The notes below the pieces were generated by a model that was given only the letters and a program-made list of their open reading frames with translations, was not told the origin of the DNA and ran no database searches. The position numbers and the translations under genes were made by a program. Of a stretch of DNA of 11,974 nucleotides, positions 1 through 6,682 are shown piece by piece (within the stretch, counting starts at the first letter, position 1; each line of letters starts with the position of its first letter). This DNA is from Bacteroidales bacterium UBA1035 (GTDB lineage Bacteria > Bacteroidota > Bacteroidia > Bacteroidales > Dysgonomonadaceae), in NCBI GenBank assembly GCA_002316835.1, contig DCEG01000010.1:1-11974 (forward strand), written 5' to 3'.

Positions 1-1
1 T

Positions 2-67
2 ATTAACGCAACAGCAGTAATTCCACAATATTATTTTCTTGCAGATTTTTTTAAGTACATGATGTAA
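2..67 (+). CDS. Possible C-terminal tail of an upstream gene (partial)
   Basis: The second forward frame is open from the window edge to a TAA at 65-67. It encodes about 21 residues ending in ...QYYFLADFFKYMM, rich in hydrophobic and aromatic residues. It could be the end of a membrane or globular protein running in from the left. The stretch is too short to assign a family, and an open frame of this length can occur by chance. The next roughly 115 nt up to the first clear gene are very AT-rich and hold no other reading frame I would support. Confidence 0.3.
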   Translation: MNATAVIPQYYFLADFFKYMM

Positions 68-149
68 ATATTAATAATCAAACTTCTAATATTCATTATT
101 ATTTTCAAATTTAATTACAAAAAACAATGGCATTTCCTTTAATTCGACG

Positions 150-157
150 TAAATTTG
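150..157 (+). promoter_or_regulatory. Bacteroidota -7 promoter box (TAAATTTG) for the purF-led operon
   Basis: TAAATTTG matches the TAnnTTTG -7 consensus of Bacteroidota housekeeping promoters. It ends 26 nt before the ATG at 184, the same layout as the other two boxes in this window. No good TTTG -33 element sits about 20 nt upstream, which is often the case for these promoters. Transcription would start near 163-165, giving a leader of roughly 20 nt. An AAAGG at 172-176 could serve as a weak ribosome binding site. Confidence 0.5.
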
Positions 158-183
158 TACCTTAATTTCAGAAAGGTTTATCA

Positions 184-2112
184 ATGACTGACATCATCAA
201 GCACGAATGCGGTATCGCGATGATCCGCTTACTAAAACCCCTTGATTATTATTTTAAGAAATACGGAACATGGCAATACGGCTTAGACAAGTTGTATCTG
301 CTGATGGAAAAACAACATAACCGTGGACAGGAAGGCGCCGGTCTAGGCGCTGTAAAATTGGAAGCTACTCCAGGCAGTGAGTTTATTTTTAGGGAAAGAG
401 CGTTGGGCTCAGGTGCCATTTCAGAGATTTTTGGAAAAGTGCACGACTCATTCAAAGATTTCACGCCTCAACAACTTCAGGATATCGAATTCGTAAAACA
501 TTCAGTTCCTTTCGCTTCTGAGTTGTTTATAGGACACCTTCGTTACAGCACCACGGGAAAAAGTGGATTAACTTATGTTCATCCGCTACTACGCAGAAAC
601 AACTGGGCATCGCGAAGTTTGGCACTCGCCGGTAACTTTAACATGACCAATGTTGATGAAATGTTCGAACAGTTGGTCTCAGAAGGACAACATCCGCGCG
701 ATTATGCCGACACCTTTGTCATGTTGGAGTCACTCGGACACTATCTTGACAGAGAAGTCCAATATCAGTATGATAAGATAGAAAAATCGAAACTGAATGG
801 CCAACAAGTTAGCCATTTGATTGAAGAAAAGCTCGATATTCCGTTTCTCCTAAAACGTGCAAGCGAGATTTGGGACGGCGGTTATGCCCTTTGCGGACTT
901 ATTGGTTGCGGAGACACGTTTACCTTGCGAGATCCGTGGGGGATTCGTTCTGCCTTTTATTATTACGATGATGAGGTAGCAGTGGTGGCTTCGGAACGAC
1001 CGGTAATCCAGACAGCATTTAATCTCAAGAAAGACGCTATTCACGAGTTACAGCCCGGACAGGCATTCATTGTAAAACGGAACGGAACTATCAGTACTAC
1101 ACAGATTCTGCAACCAAAAGAAAAGATAACTCCTTGTTCGTTTGAACGGATTTATTTTTCGCGTGGATCGGATTACGATATTTATCGCGAGCGTAAAAGA
1201 TTGGGCGAACTTCTCGTGCCCGGAATTGTTGAAACAATAGATAACGATTTCGATAATACTGTATTCTCGTTTATTCCTAACACTGCCGAAGTGGCATACT
1301 TTGGAATGCTGGAGGGACTGGAAAAGCATTTCAATCACAACAAAGCAGTTGAATTGCTGGAAAAGCGAGAACAACTTACTTCAGATGATGTTGAGGCCAT
1401 CCTTGCCAGAAGAGTACGTTCGGAAAAGGTAGCCATAAAGGACATAAAACTGCGTACATTTATTGCCCAGGGAAAATCACGAAACGATTTGGCTGCCCAC
1501 GTTTACGACGTAACATACGGATCCCTGAAACGAGGAAAGGACACATTGGTAATCATCGACGACAGTATTGTGCGAGGAACCACTCTTAAGCAAAGTATTA
1601 TTAAAATTCTTGACAGATTAGACCCCAAGAAAATTATTATTGTCTCTTCTTCACCTCAAATTCGTTATCCCGATTGTTATGGTATCGATATGTCGCGAAT
1701 GAGCGAATTTATCGCTTTTAAAGCGGCAATTGAGTTATTGAAAGAGCGTGGCATGCAACAGGTTATAGAAGATGTGTATGAAAAATGTGTTGCTCAAAGC
1801 CGGAAGAAAAAAGAAGAAATCGTGAACTATGTGAAAGAAATTTATGCACCGTTCACAGATGAGGAAATTTCGGATAAAATTGCCAAAATGCTTACGGACA
1901 AAGACATAAAAGCCGAAGTAAAAATTGTTTTCCAAACTATCGAGGATTTACACAAGGCTTGCCCAAACAATTCGGGCGATTGGTATTTTTCGGGCGACTA
2001 TCCCACTCCCGGTGGGGACAGATTGGTGAATAATGCATTTATTAATTATATAGAAGGACAGGAAAATAAAGTGTACCAGTATTCATTGAACTTTTCAAAC
2101 GGCATTAAATGA
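184..2112 (+). CDS. purF: PurF-like amidophosphoribosyltransferase, long Bacteroidales form (class II glutamine amidotransferase)
   Basis: By family, it transfers glutamine-derived ammonia to PRPP to make phosphoribosylamine, the first committed step of de novo purine synthesis, in the cytosol. The N-terminal Ntn-type glutaminase domain has the nucleophile candidate Cys9 (HECGIAMI), an RGQEGAG segment and GHLRYSTTG at about 117-125. The C-terminal phosphoribosyltransferase domain carries the PRPP loop VIIDDSIVRGTT at about 456-467 and PDCYGIDM near 496-503. At 642 residues it is well above the roughly 470-505 of Bacillus or E. coli PurF; the extra length is spread between the domains and over the C-terminal region. 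The usual PDSG segment reads PNTAEVAYFG. The C-terminal CxxC of iron-sulfur PurF enzymes is not present: the matching place reads GDWYFSGDYP (598-607). Cys9 would need N-terminal processing to become residue 1. The gene leads the operon and overlaps phoH by 4 nt. I am sure of the superfamily and fairly sure of the PurF role. Confidence 0.85.
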   Translation: MTDIIKHECGIAMIRLLKPLDYYFKKYGTWQYGLDKLYLLMEKQHNRGQEGAGLGAVKLEATPGSEFIFRERALGSGAISEIFGKVHDSFKDFTPQQLQDIEFVKHSVPFASELFIGHLRYSTTGKSGLTYVHPLLRRNNWASRSLALAGNFNMTNVDEMFEQLVSEGQHPRDYADTFVMLESLGHYLDREVQYQYDKIEKSKLNGQQVSHLIEEKLDIPFLLKRASEIWDGGYALCGLIGCGDTFTLRDPWGIRSAFYYYDDEVAVVASERPVIQTAFNLKKDAIHELQPGQAFIVKRNGTISTTQILQPKEKITPCSFERIYFSRGSDYDIYRERKRLGELLVPGIVETIDNDFDNTVFSFIPNTAEVAYFGMLEGLEKHFNHNKAVELLEKREQLTSDDVEAILARRVRSEKVAIKDIKLRTFIAQGKSRNDLAAHVYDVTYGSLKRGKDTLVIIDDSIVRGTTLKQSIIKILDRLDPKKIIIVSSSPQIRYPDCYGIDMSRMSEFIAFKAAIELLKERGMQQVIEDVYEKCVAQSRKKKEEIVNYVKEIYAPFTDEEISDKIAKMLTDKDIKAEVKIVFQTIEDLHKACPNNSGDWYFSGDYPTPGGDRLVNNAFINYIEGQENKVYQYSLNFSNGIK

Positions 2113-3080
2113 TTGAACGCATCATCATTCTCGAAAATGTAGATCCGGTAGTTTTTTTCGGAATCAACAACAGCAACATCCAGCTACTGAAAACGTTGTT
2201 TCCGAAACTTCGTATCGTGGCACGCGGGAATGTAATCAAAGTGATCGGCGAAGAGGAAGAACTGGCTGTTTTCGAAGAGAAAGTTCACGAGTTGGAGAAA
2301 TTCAGCATCGAAATGAATGTGCTGAAAGAAGAAGACATTCTGGATATCGTGAAAGGGAAAGCGCCAACAGTGATGAATCAGGATAATCTTATTATACACG
2401 GGCTCAACGGAAAACCGATTTTAGCACGTACTGTCAACCAGAAGAAACTAGTAGAATCGTTTGACGAAAACGATTTAGTTTTTGCAATCGGGCCTGCCGG
2501 ATCGGGAAAAACTTATACCGCAATTGCTTTGGCTGTTCGAGCATTGAAAACTAAACAAGTCCGGAAAATTATTTTAAGCCGCCCTGCTGTTGAAGCCGGA
2601 GAAAAACTCGGTTTCCTTCCGGGCGATATGAAAGAAAAAATCGATCCCTACCTTCAACCGCTTTACGATGCCTTGGAAGATATGATTCCGCCGCTGAAAC
2701 TGAAAGAATATATAGAGAACAAGGTCATTCAGATCGCACCGTTGGCTTTTATGCGCGGCCGCACATTGAATGACGCGGTCATTATTTTAGACGAAGCGCA
2801 AAATACAACTAAGCCACAAATCAAGATGTTCCTCACCCGATTGGGTTTAAATGCAAAAATGATCGTTACAGGTGACATTACGCAGATTGATTTACCACCG
2901 TCACAACAATCGGGACTTATACACTCTATGAGATTGTTGAAAGGGATCAAAGGTATTTCTACAGTGGAGTTTAATAAAAAAGATATTGTTCGTCACAAAC
3001 TCGTTCAACGTATTGTGGAAGCGTATGAGAAGGAAGTCCCTGACAATATCTTCCCTGATAAAGAAAAAAACAAATCGTAA
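2109..3080 (+). CDS. phoH: PhoH-family ATPase (PhoH-like, KH plus P-loop NTPase)
   Basis: This is a cytosolic P-loop NTPase of the PhoH family. Family members are linked to RNA metabolism and phosphate stress, but the exact substrate is not settled. The N-terminal ~100 residues resemble the KH-like segment of bacterial PhoH proteins. The Walker A motif is GPAGSGKT at 128-135 and the Walker B motif is IILDEAQN at 225-232. Downstream, TGDITQIDLP and the SGL segment are typical of the family. Its 323 residues are normal for the family. The ATG lies inside the end of purF (ATGA overlap), so translation is probably coupled. The C-terminus is lysine-rich. The four genes after it are spaced as one operon; phoH next to purC is an arrangement I know from Bacteroidales genomes. 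Confidence 0.93.
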   Translation: MIERIIILENVDPVVFFGINNSNIQLLKTLFPKLRIVARGNVIKVIGEEEELAVFEEKVHELEKFSIEMNVLKEEDILDIVKGKAPTVMNQDNLIIHGLNGKPILARTVNQKKLVESFDENDLVFAIGPAGSGKTYTAIALAVRALKTKQVRKIILSRPAVEAGEKLGFLPGDMKEKIDPYLQPLYDALEDMIPPLKLKEYIENKVIQIAPLAFMRGRTLNDAVIILDEAQNTTKPQIKMFLTRLGLNAKMIVTGDITQIDLPPSQQSGLIHSMRLLKGIKGISTVEFNKKDIVRHKLVQRIVEAYEKEVPDNIFPDKEKNKS

Positions 3081-3104
3081 GCACGAAATCAAAAAACTAT
3101 AATT

Positions 3105-4052
3105 ATGCCCAATACACTCACAAAAACCAATTACAACTTCCCGGGACAAACCCACGTTTATCACGGAAAAGTACGCGACGTTTACAGCATCGGTCAAGAC
3201 ACTTTAGTAATGATCGCCACCGACCGCATATCAGCATTTGACGTGATTTTACCCGAAGGAATCCCCTACAAAGGACAAGTTCTCAATCAAATTGCATCTA
3301 AATTTCTCGATGCAACTGCCGATATCGTCCCTAACTGGAAACAAGCATCACCCGATCCAATGGTTACCGTGGGCGTGCGATGTGAACCGTTTAAAGTGGA
3401 AATGGTTATCCGCGGATACATCACCGGAAGCGCGTGGCGCGAGTACAAAAAAGGTGCTCGAACTCTTTGCGGATTACCGTTACCCGAAGGAATGAGAGAA
3501 AATCAAAAATTTGATACGCCGCTTATTACACCCACCACCAAGGCCGACGAAGGGCACGACGAAAATATTTCGCGTGAAGAAATCATCGCCCAAGGTTTGG
3601 TATCAAAAGAAGATTACGAACAACTGGAAAAATATACTTACGCCCTTTTCCAACGCGGAACCGAAATGGCAGCCGAGAAGGGATTGATTTTGGTGGATAC
3701 CAAATACGAATTCGGCAAAAAGGAAGGGAAAATCTACCTGATAGACGAAATCCATACTCCCGACTCATCCCGCTATTTTTACAGCGAAGGTTATAGAGAA
3801 CGTTTTGAAAAAGGAGAAGAACAAAAGCAACTCTCAAAAGAATTCGTTAGAAAATGGCTGATGGATAACGGATTTCAAGGACAAAAAGGACAACAAGTTC
3901 CCGAAATGACCGAAGCGTATTGCAATAGTGTATCAGACAGATACATTGAGTTGTACGAAAAAATTGTGGGAGAAAAATTCGTAAAAGCAGATGCAAAAGA
4001 TTTGGAAGCTCGGATTGAGAAGAATGTAAGTGATTTTTTAAAAAACAACTAA
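3105..4052 (+). CDS. purC: Phosphoribosylaminoimidazole-succinocarboxamide synthase (SAICAR synthase)
   Basis: By family, it joins CAIR and aspartate with ATP to form SAICAR, a middle step of de novo purine synthesis, in the cytosol. The ATP-binding start GKVRDVY is at 21-27 and DRISAFDV at 40-47. The substrate-site segment VIRGYITGSAWREY begins at 101, followed by TTKADEGHDE. The DTKYEFG and IDEIHTPDSSRYF (from 213) signatures are intact. At 315 residues it is of the longer type, like yeast Ade1, not the ~240-residue form of E. coli. It starts 24 nt after phoH with an A-rich leader and no Shine-Dalgarno site. Its presence with the PurF homologue puts two purine steps in one transcription unit. 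Confidence 0.97.
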   Translation: MPNTLTKTNYNFPGQTHVYHGKVRDVYSIGQDTLVMIATDRISAFDVILPEGIPYKGQVLNQIASKFLDATADIVPNWKQASPDPMVTVGVRCEPFKVEMVIRGYITGSAWREYKKGARTLCGLPLPEGMRENQKFDTPLITPTTKADEGHDENISREEIIAQGLVSKEDYEQLEKYTYALFQRGTEMAAEKGLILVDTKYEFGKKEGKIYLIDEIHTPDSSRYFYSEGYRERFEKGEEQKQLSKEFVRKWLMDNGFQGQKGQQVPEMTEAYCNSVSDRYIELYEKIVGEKFVKADAKDLEARIEKNVSDFLKNN

Positions 4053-4077
4053 TCGCAAATAGTCAAAAATTAACAAA

Positions 4078-4815
4078 ATGACCTACAAAGTTGAAAAAGT
4101 TAATCCATACGGAACAGATAAATCAAAAAAAGAGCAGGTAGAAACGATGTTCGACGAAATTGCTCCAAACTACGACAAACTCAACGGACTCCTTTCGCTG
4201 GGGATAGATGAGTATTGGCGCAGAGAATCCATAAAAGCATTGAAACCATATAAGCCCGAATATATCCTCGATATTGCAACAGGTACTGGCGATTTTGCTA
4301 TTCTGGCACAGAAAATACTTAATCCCAAACGCATTATCGGAATCGATATTTCCGAAGGAATGATGGCAGTCGGCAGGGAAAAAGTAAAAGGGAAAAGATT
4401 GGAACAAGTGATCACCTTTGAACGCCAGGACTCTTCGGAGCTATCTTTCCCCGATGAAACATTCGATGCTGTAACTGCTGCTTTCGGTATTAGAAATTTC
4501 GAAGATATCGACAAAAGTTTTGGTAGAGTGCTGCGTGTACTTAAACCCGGCGGTGTGTTTCTTTTCATCGAGTTGAGCACTCCTGAGGTAAAGCCGATGA
4601 AAGCACTCTACGAGATTTATACTAAATATGTGATGCCGGTTTTATCTAACACAATGGCAACCGAGCAACGTGCTTACGAGTATCTGCCGGAATCCATCGC
4701 AGCGTTCCCGCAAGGCAAAGAGATGATGATGATACTGAAGAAGAACGGATTTCGTAACATCAGGTTACGACGATTTACATTGGGAATTACAACATTGTAT
4801 ATTGCTGAAAAATAA
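4078..4815 (+). CDS. menG: Demethylmenaquinone methyltransferase (MenG/UbiE)
   Basis: This is a SAM-dependent C-methyltransferase that makes menaquinone from demethylmenaquinone, the last step for the respiratory quinone expected in Bacteroidota. The same family (UbiE) also methylates ubiquinone precursors in Proteobacteria, so databases often call it ubiE. Visible signatures are MFDEIAPNYDKLN near the N-terminus, SAM motif I LDIATGTGDF at 64-73, GIDISEGM at 88-95, AFGIRNFED, LKPGGVFLFIE, and the C-terminal LGITTLYIAEK. Its 245 residues match the family. It lies 25 nt after purC and 3 nt before aroE. It acts on a membrane-embedded quinone but has no membrane segment itself. Confidence 0.95.
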   Translation: MTYKVEKVNPYGTDKSKKEQVETMFDEIAPNYDKLNGLLSLGIDEYWRRESIKALKPYKPEYILDIATGTGDFAILAQKILNPKRIIGIDISEGMMAVGREKVKGKRLEQVITFERQDSSELSFPDETFDAVTAAFGIRNFEDIDKSFGRVLRVLKPGGVFLFIELSTPEVKPMKALYEIYTKYVMPVLSNTMATEQRAYEYLPESIAAFPQGKEMMMILKKNGFRNIRLRRFTLGITTLYIAEK

Positions 4816-4818
4816 GAA

Positions 4819-5574
4819 ATGCGAACTTACGGATTAATCGGTTTTCCGCTAAAACACTCCTTTTCATCGAAGTTTTTCGCCGAAAAATTTGCAAAAGAAG
4901 GAATTGATGCCGAATATCTGAATTTTGAAATCGAAGATATTTTGCAAATTCGTGAAGTAATTCTTTTCAATCAAAACCTTCAGGGGTTAAACGTTACCAT
5001 TCCGTATAAAGAGCAAGTGATTCCTTTCTTAAATGAGATTACTCCCGAAGCACAAAAAATCGGTGCTGTAAACACCATAAAGATTGAGCGTGAACCAGGG
5101 AATATGTACTTTTATAACCTGATCGGTTATAATACCGATTATATAGGATTCAGAAAATCTATTGAACCACTTATCCGTCCCAAAGCTCACAAGAAGGCAT
5201 TGATTCTTGGAACCGGAGGAGCATCAAAAGCTGTCAGACAAGCTTTTGATGATATGAATATCGGGTGGAAATATGTTTCTCGTTCAAAAGGAATCGACCG
5301 ATTCACGTATGAAGATCTGAACCAAGATATTTTAAACGAATACAAAATCATCGTTAATTGTTCTCCCATTGGCACTTTCCCAAATACAGAAGAATGTCCC
5401 AACCTGCCCTATCAATTTCTTACGCATGAGCATCTGCTCTACGATTTAGTGTATAATCCGACTGAAACGTTATTTTTGAGAAAAGGAAAAGCACAGGGCG
5501 TAACGATGAAAAACGGTGCCGAGATGCTGGAATTGCAAGCCTTGGCTGCCTGGGACATTTGGACACAGATATAA
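4819..5574 (+). CDS. aroE: Shikimate dehydrogenase (AroE)
   Basis: It reduces 3-dehydroshikimate to shikimate with NADPH in the chorismate pathway, in the cytosol. The shikimate-site motif FPLKHSFS is at 9-16. The catalytic lysine is Lys64 in NVTIPYK and its partner aspartate is Asp107 in NTDYIGF. The glycine-rich nucleotide loop GTGGAS begins at 131. The C-terminal segment has NGAEMLELQALAAW, a variant of the usual GxxMLvxQa motif. At 251 residues it is slightly short of E. coli AroE (272). NCSPIGTFPN replaces the more common NxTPxGM, which I associate with the Bacteroidota form. Only 3 nt separate it from menG, and it is the last gene before the hairpin at 5578-5612. Chorismate also feeds menaquinone synthesis, giving a loose logic for its pairing with menG. 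Confidence 0.95.
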   Translation: MRTYGLIGFPLKHSFSSKFFAEKFAKEGIDAEYLNFEIEDILQIREVILFNQNLQGLNVTIPYKEQVIPFLNEITPEAQKIGAVNTIKIEREPGNMYFYNLIGYNTDYIGFRKSIEPLIRPKAHKKALILGTGGASKAVRQAFDDMNIGWKYVSRSKGIDRFTYEDLNQDILNEYKIIVNCSPIGTFPNTEECPNLPYQFLTHEHLLYDLVYNPTETLFLRKGKAQGVTMKNGAEMLELQALAAWDIWTQI

Positions 5575-5577
5575 GAA

Positions 5578-5612
5578 ACTCACCCCTTTTACTGGAAATA
5601 AAAGTGGTGAGT
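5578..5612. terminator. Hairpin between convergent genes, probable bidirectional terminator
   Basis: ACTCACC (5578-5584) pairs with GGTGAGT (5606-5612) and CTTTTA (5586-5591) pairs with TAAAAG (5599-5604). One C/T mismatch separates the two helices and the loop is 7 nt (CTGGAAA). It begins 3 nt after the aroE stop, where a terminator is expected. It also lies between aroE and the convergent minus-strand gene ending at 5685. The U-rich tract on either side is weak (CTCATTATTCT on the plus strand), so termination may be partial or need other factors. Confidence 0.65.
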
Positions 5613-5684
5613 CTCATTATTCTAACTTACTGTAAAAACAATAATTAGAAACTGTGCGTATAGTGTAGCGAGATTGTTTATTTA

Positions 5685-6338
5685 TTATAATATTTCTTCT
5701 GTTTCTTGTTTCACATCTTCAACAGGCTTCTCCCAGGTAGTTTCTGCTCCTTCGTTGTCAAAATAAATTTTTTTCTTGGTTTGATCTGCCTTATTTACAA
5801 CTTTCACTTTTGTTACTTGCTTTTCCGCATTGTATTTAATCAATTCAACATCATACGTTTCTTTTAAAGCATTGATAGCTGCCTGCACTTTTTCGTTCAA
5901 ATCTTCCAATTTTACTTCCACAAAACCATTATCGTCATTTATAAATGAAACGAAGCTCTCAGCCGATGGGCTTTTTTCTTCTTGTTTCTCTATCTCTTCA
6001 GTTTGTTCTGTTTTTTCAACAGCTTCTGCCATAACTACTTCTTTACCTTCAACATCAAAATAAAACGTCTTTTGCGATTGATCTTCTTTTTTCGTGGCTT
6101 CTACTTTTGTAAGTTGCTTTTCAGCATTGTATTTCAAAGCATTAAGGTCATACTCCTGAGCAAGACCTTTCACTGCCTCCTGAACCTTTTCATTCAAATC
6201 ATCGAATTTAACATCTACAAAACCATCATCTTCCAAAGTAACTTCTATAATGGGTTGTTCGATCATCGTATTCGCCGCTTGAACGTTTGCTAATGTAAAA
6301 ACGCCCACTAATGCAATTGATAAAATAATTTTTTTCAT
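5685..6338 (-). CDS. Secreted two-repeat protein, PepSY-like candidate
   Basis: The role is unknown. I start it at the ATG at 6338 because the protein then opens with a clean signal peptide, MKKIILSIALVGVFTLANVQA (cut after Ala21 or Ala22). A longer frame to 6395 would put 19 charged residues in front. No lipobox cysteine is seen, so the 217-residue product is probably periplasmic or exported. Two copies of one module follow, about residues 30-104 and 129-203, exactly 99 residues apart. Each has GFV(D/E)VK, a DLNEKVQ helix, KYNAEKQ-T-KV and YFD-EG. An acidic linker (about 108-127) joins them and the C-terminus is also acidic. The helix-strand-strand pattern recalls PepSY-like domains of Bacteroidota, but the match is by eye. 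It is divergent from the histidine kinase gene and may be a target or accessory of it; this is inference. Confidence 0.85.
   Translation of the reverse strand: MKKIILSIALVGVFTLANVQAANTMIEQPIIEVTLEDDGFVDVKFDDLNEKVQEAVKGLAQEYDLNALKYNAEKQLTKVEATKKEDQSQKTFYFDVEGKEVVMAEAVEKTEQTEEIEKQEEKSPSAESFVSFINDDNGFVEVKLEDLNEKVQAAINALKETYDVELIKYNAEKQVTKVKVVNKADQTKKKIYFDNEGAETTWEKPVEDVKQETEEIL
5807..6233 (-). repeat. Intragenic direct repeat (two ~130-nt copies, 297 nt apart)
   Basis: The DNA at about 5807-5936 and 6104-6233 is clearly similar, with a constant offset of 297 nt (99 codons). For example, CTTTTGT at 5807 matches 6104, and CAAAACCAT at 5921 matches CAAAACCAT at 6218. This is the nucleotide trace of the duplicated module of the secreted protein. 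Similarity in DNA as well as protein suggests a fairly recent internal duplication or ongoing homogenisation. Confidence 0.8.
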
Positions 6339-6408
6339 AATAATTAATTTTTGAATTCTTAATAAAGTAATTTTTTCTTTTCTATTTAAACGCACATAAA
6401 GGAATAAT

Positions 6409-6440
6409 CAAATATCGTACAAAAAAATCTCCAATCACAA
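6409..6440 (-). promoter_or_regulatory. Possible promoter of the secreted-protein gene
   Basis: On the minus strand GATATTTG (6416 down to 6409) is one base from the TAnnTTTG -7 consensus. A TTG (6440-6438) lies 21 nt upstream, at about the expected -33 distance. Transcription would start near 6402 and leave a leader of about 60 nt before the ATG at 6338. The first base of the -7 box is non-consensus, so this is tentative. Confidence 0.35.
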
Positions 6441-6523
6441 GAAAAGACAACATATAGCCTCATAATCAATACAATAAAACGTATAATTTAAATTTATATC
6501 TAATCTCAGAGGCTGTAGAACTG

Positions 6524-6570
6524 ATGTAGAAGTGGGGAATACTTCTACATTTTCTTGATGAAATTCCCCA
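6524..6570. promoter_or_regulatory. Perfect 10-bp inverted repeat whose loop pairs with downstream sequence
   Basis: ATGTAGAAGT (6524-6533) and ACTTCTACAT (6541-6550) are perfect inverted repeats around the 7-nt loop GGGGAAT. The loop plus one flanking base (6533-6540) is the exact reverse complement of ATTCCCCA at 6563-6570. In RNA this could form an H-type pseudoknot or two competing helices. In DNA, TGTAGAA occurs at 6514-6520 and 6525-6531 (11 bp apart, one helical turn) and inverted at 6543-6549, like an operator. Which of these operates cannot be told from the sequence. Confidence 0.6.
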
Positions 6571-6652
6571 ATTTGTCGTCATGCATGCAACAAAACAGTT
6601 ATCAAAACCGGATAAGAAGTAACAATACCATAACGAAAACAAAAATATTATG

Positions 6653-6660
6653 TACTTTTG
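6653..6660 (+). promoter_or_regulatory. Bacteroidota -7 box (TACTTTTG) for the histidine kinase gene
   Basis: TACTTTTG fits TAnnTTTG and ends 22 nt before the ATG at 6683, like the boxes before purF (26 nt) and the M24 peptidase gene (21 nt). It lies inside the longer possible reading frame that begins at 6650, so it bears on the choice of start. No clear -33 TTTG is present. Confidence 0.5.
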
Positions 6661-6682
6661 GATGAAAAAGTATTCATTACGA

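Larger units (their letters stand above)
6339..6682. other. Divergent intergenic region (344 nt) with promoters and inverted repeats
   Basis: This gap separates the minus-strand secreted-protein gene from the plus-strand kinase gene. It is AT-rich and holds no credible reading frame. It contains a possible minus-strand promoter (6409-6440), the inverted-repeat element at 6524-6570, an 8-bp palindrome TGCATGCA at 6582-6589, a second possible minus-strand -7 box (TATTTTTG, 6647 down to 6640), and the kinase -7 box at 6653-6660. I saw no GG-N10-GC sigma-54 promoter on either strand by eye. Confidence 0.7.

Noticed and set aside
67..100. Inverted repeat AATATTA...TAATATT as a terminator of the upstream gene
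   Set aside because: It is a 7-bp, all-A/T stem with a 13-nt loop and no proper U-tract, in very AT-rich DNA where such matches are common.
1048..1374. Minus-strand frame of 108 codons inside purF
   Set aside because: It is antisense to conserved phosphoribosyltransferase sequence; the Phe/Cys-rich product has no motif.
4170..4580. Minus-strand frame of 136 codons opposite menG
   Set aside because: The plus-strand methyltransferase has all family motifs, and the antisense product is low-complexity and Ser-rich with no family features.
6582..6589. Palindrome TGCATGCA as an operator
   Set aside because: An 8-bp palindrome alone is expected by chance every few tens of kb and has no second copy here. 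I mention it only in the description of the intergenic region.
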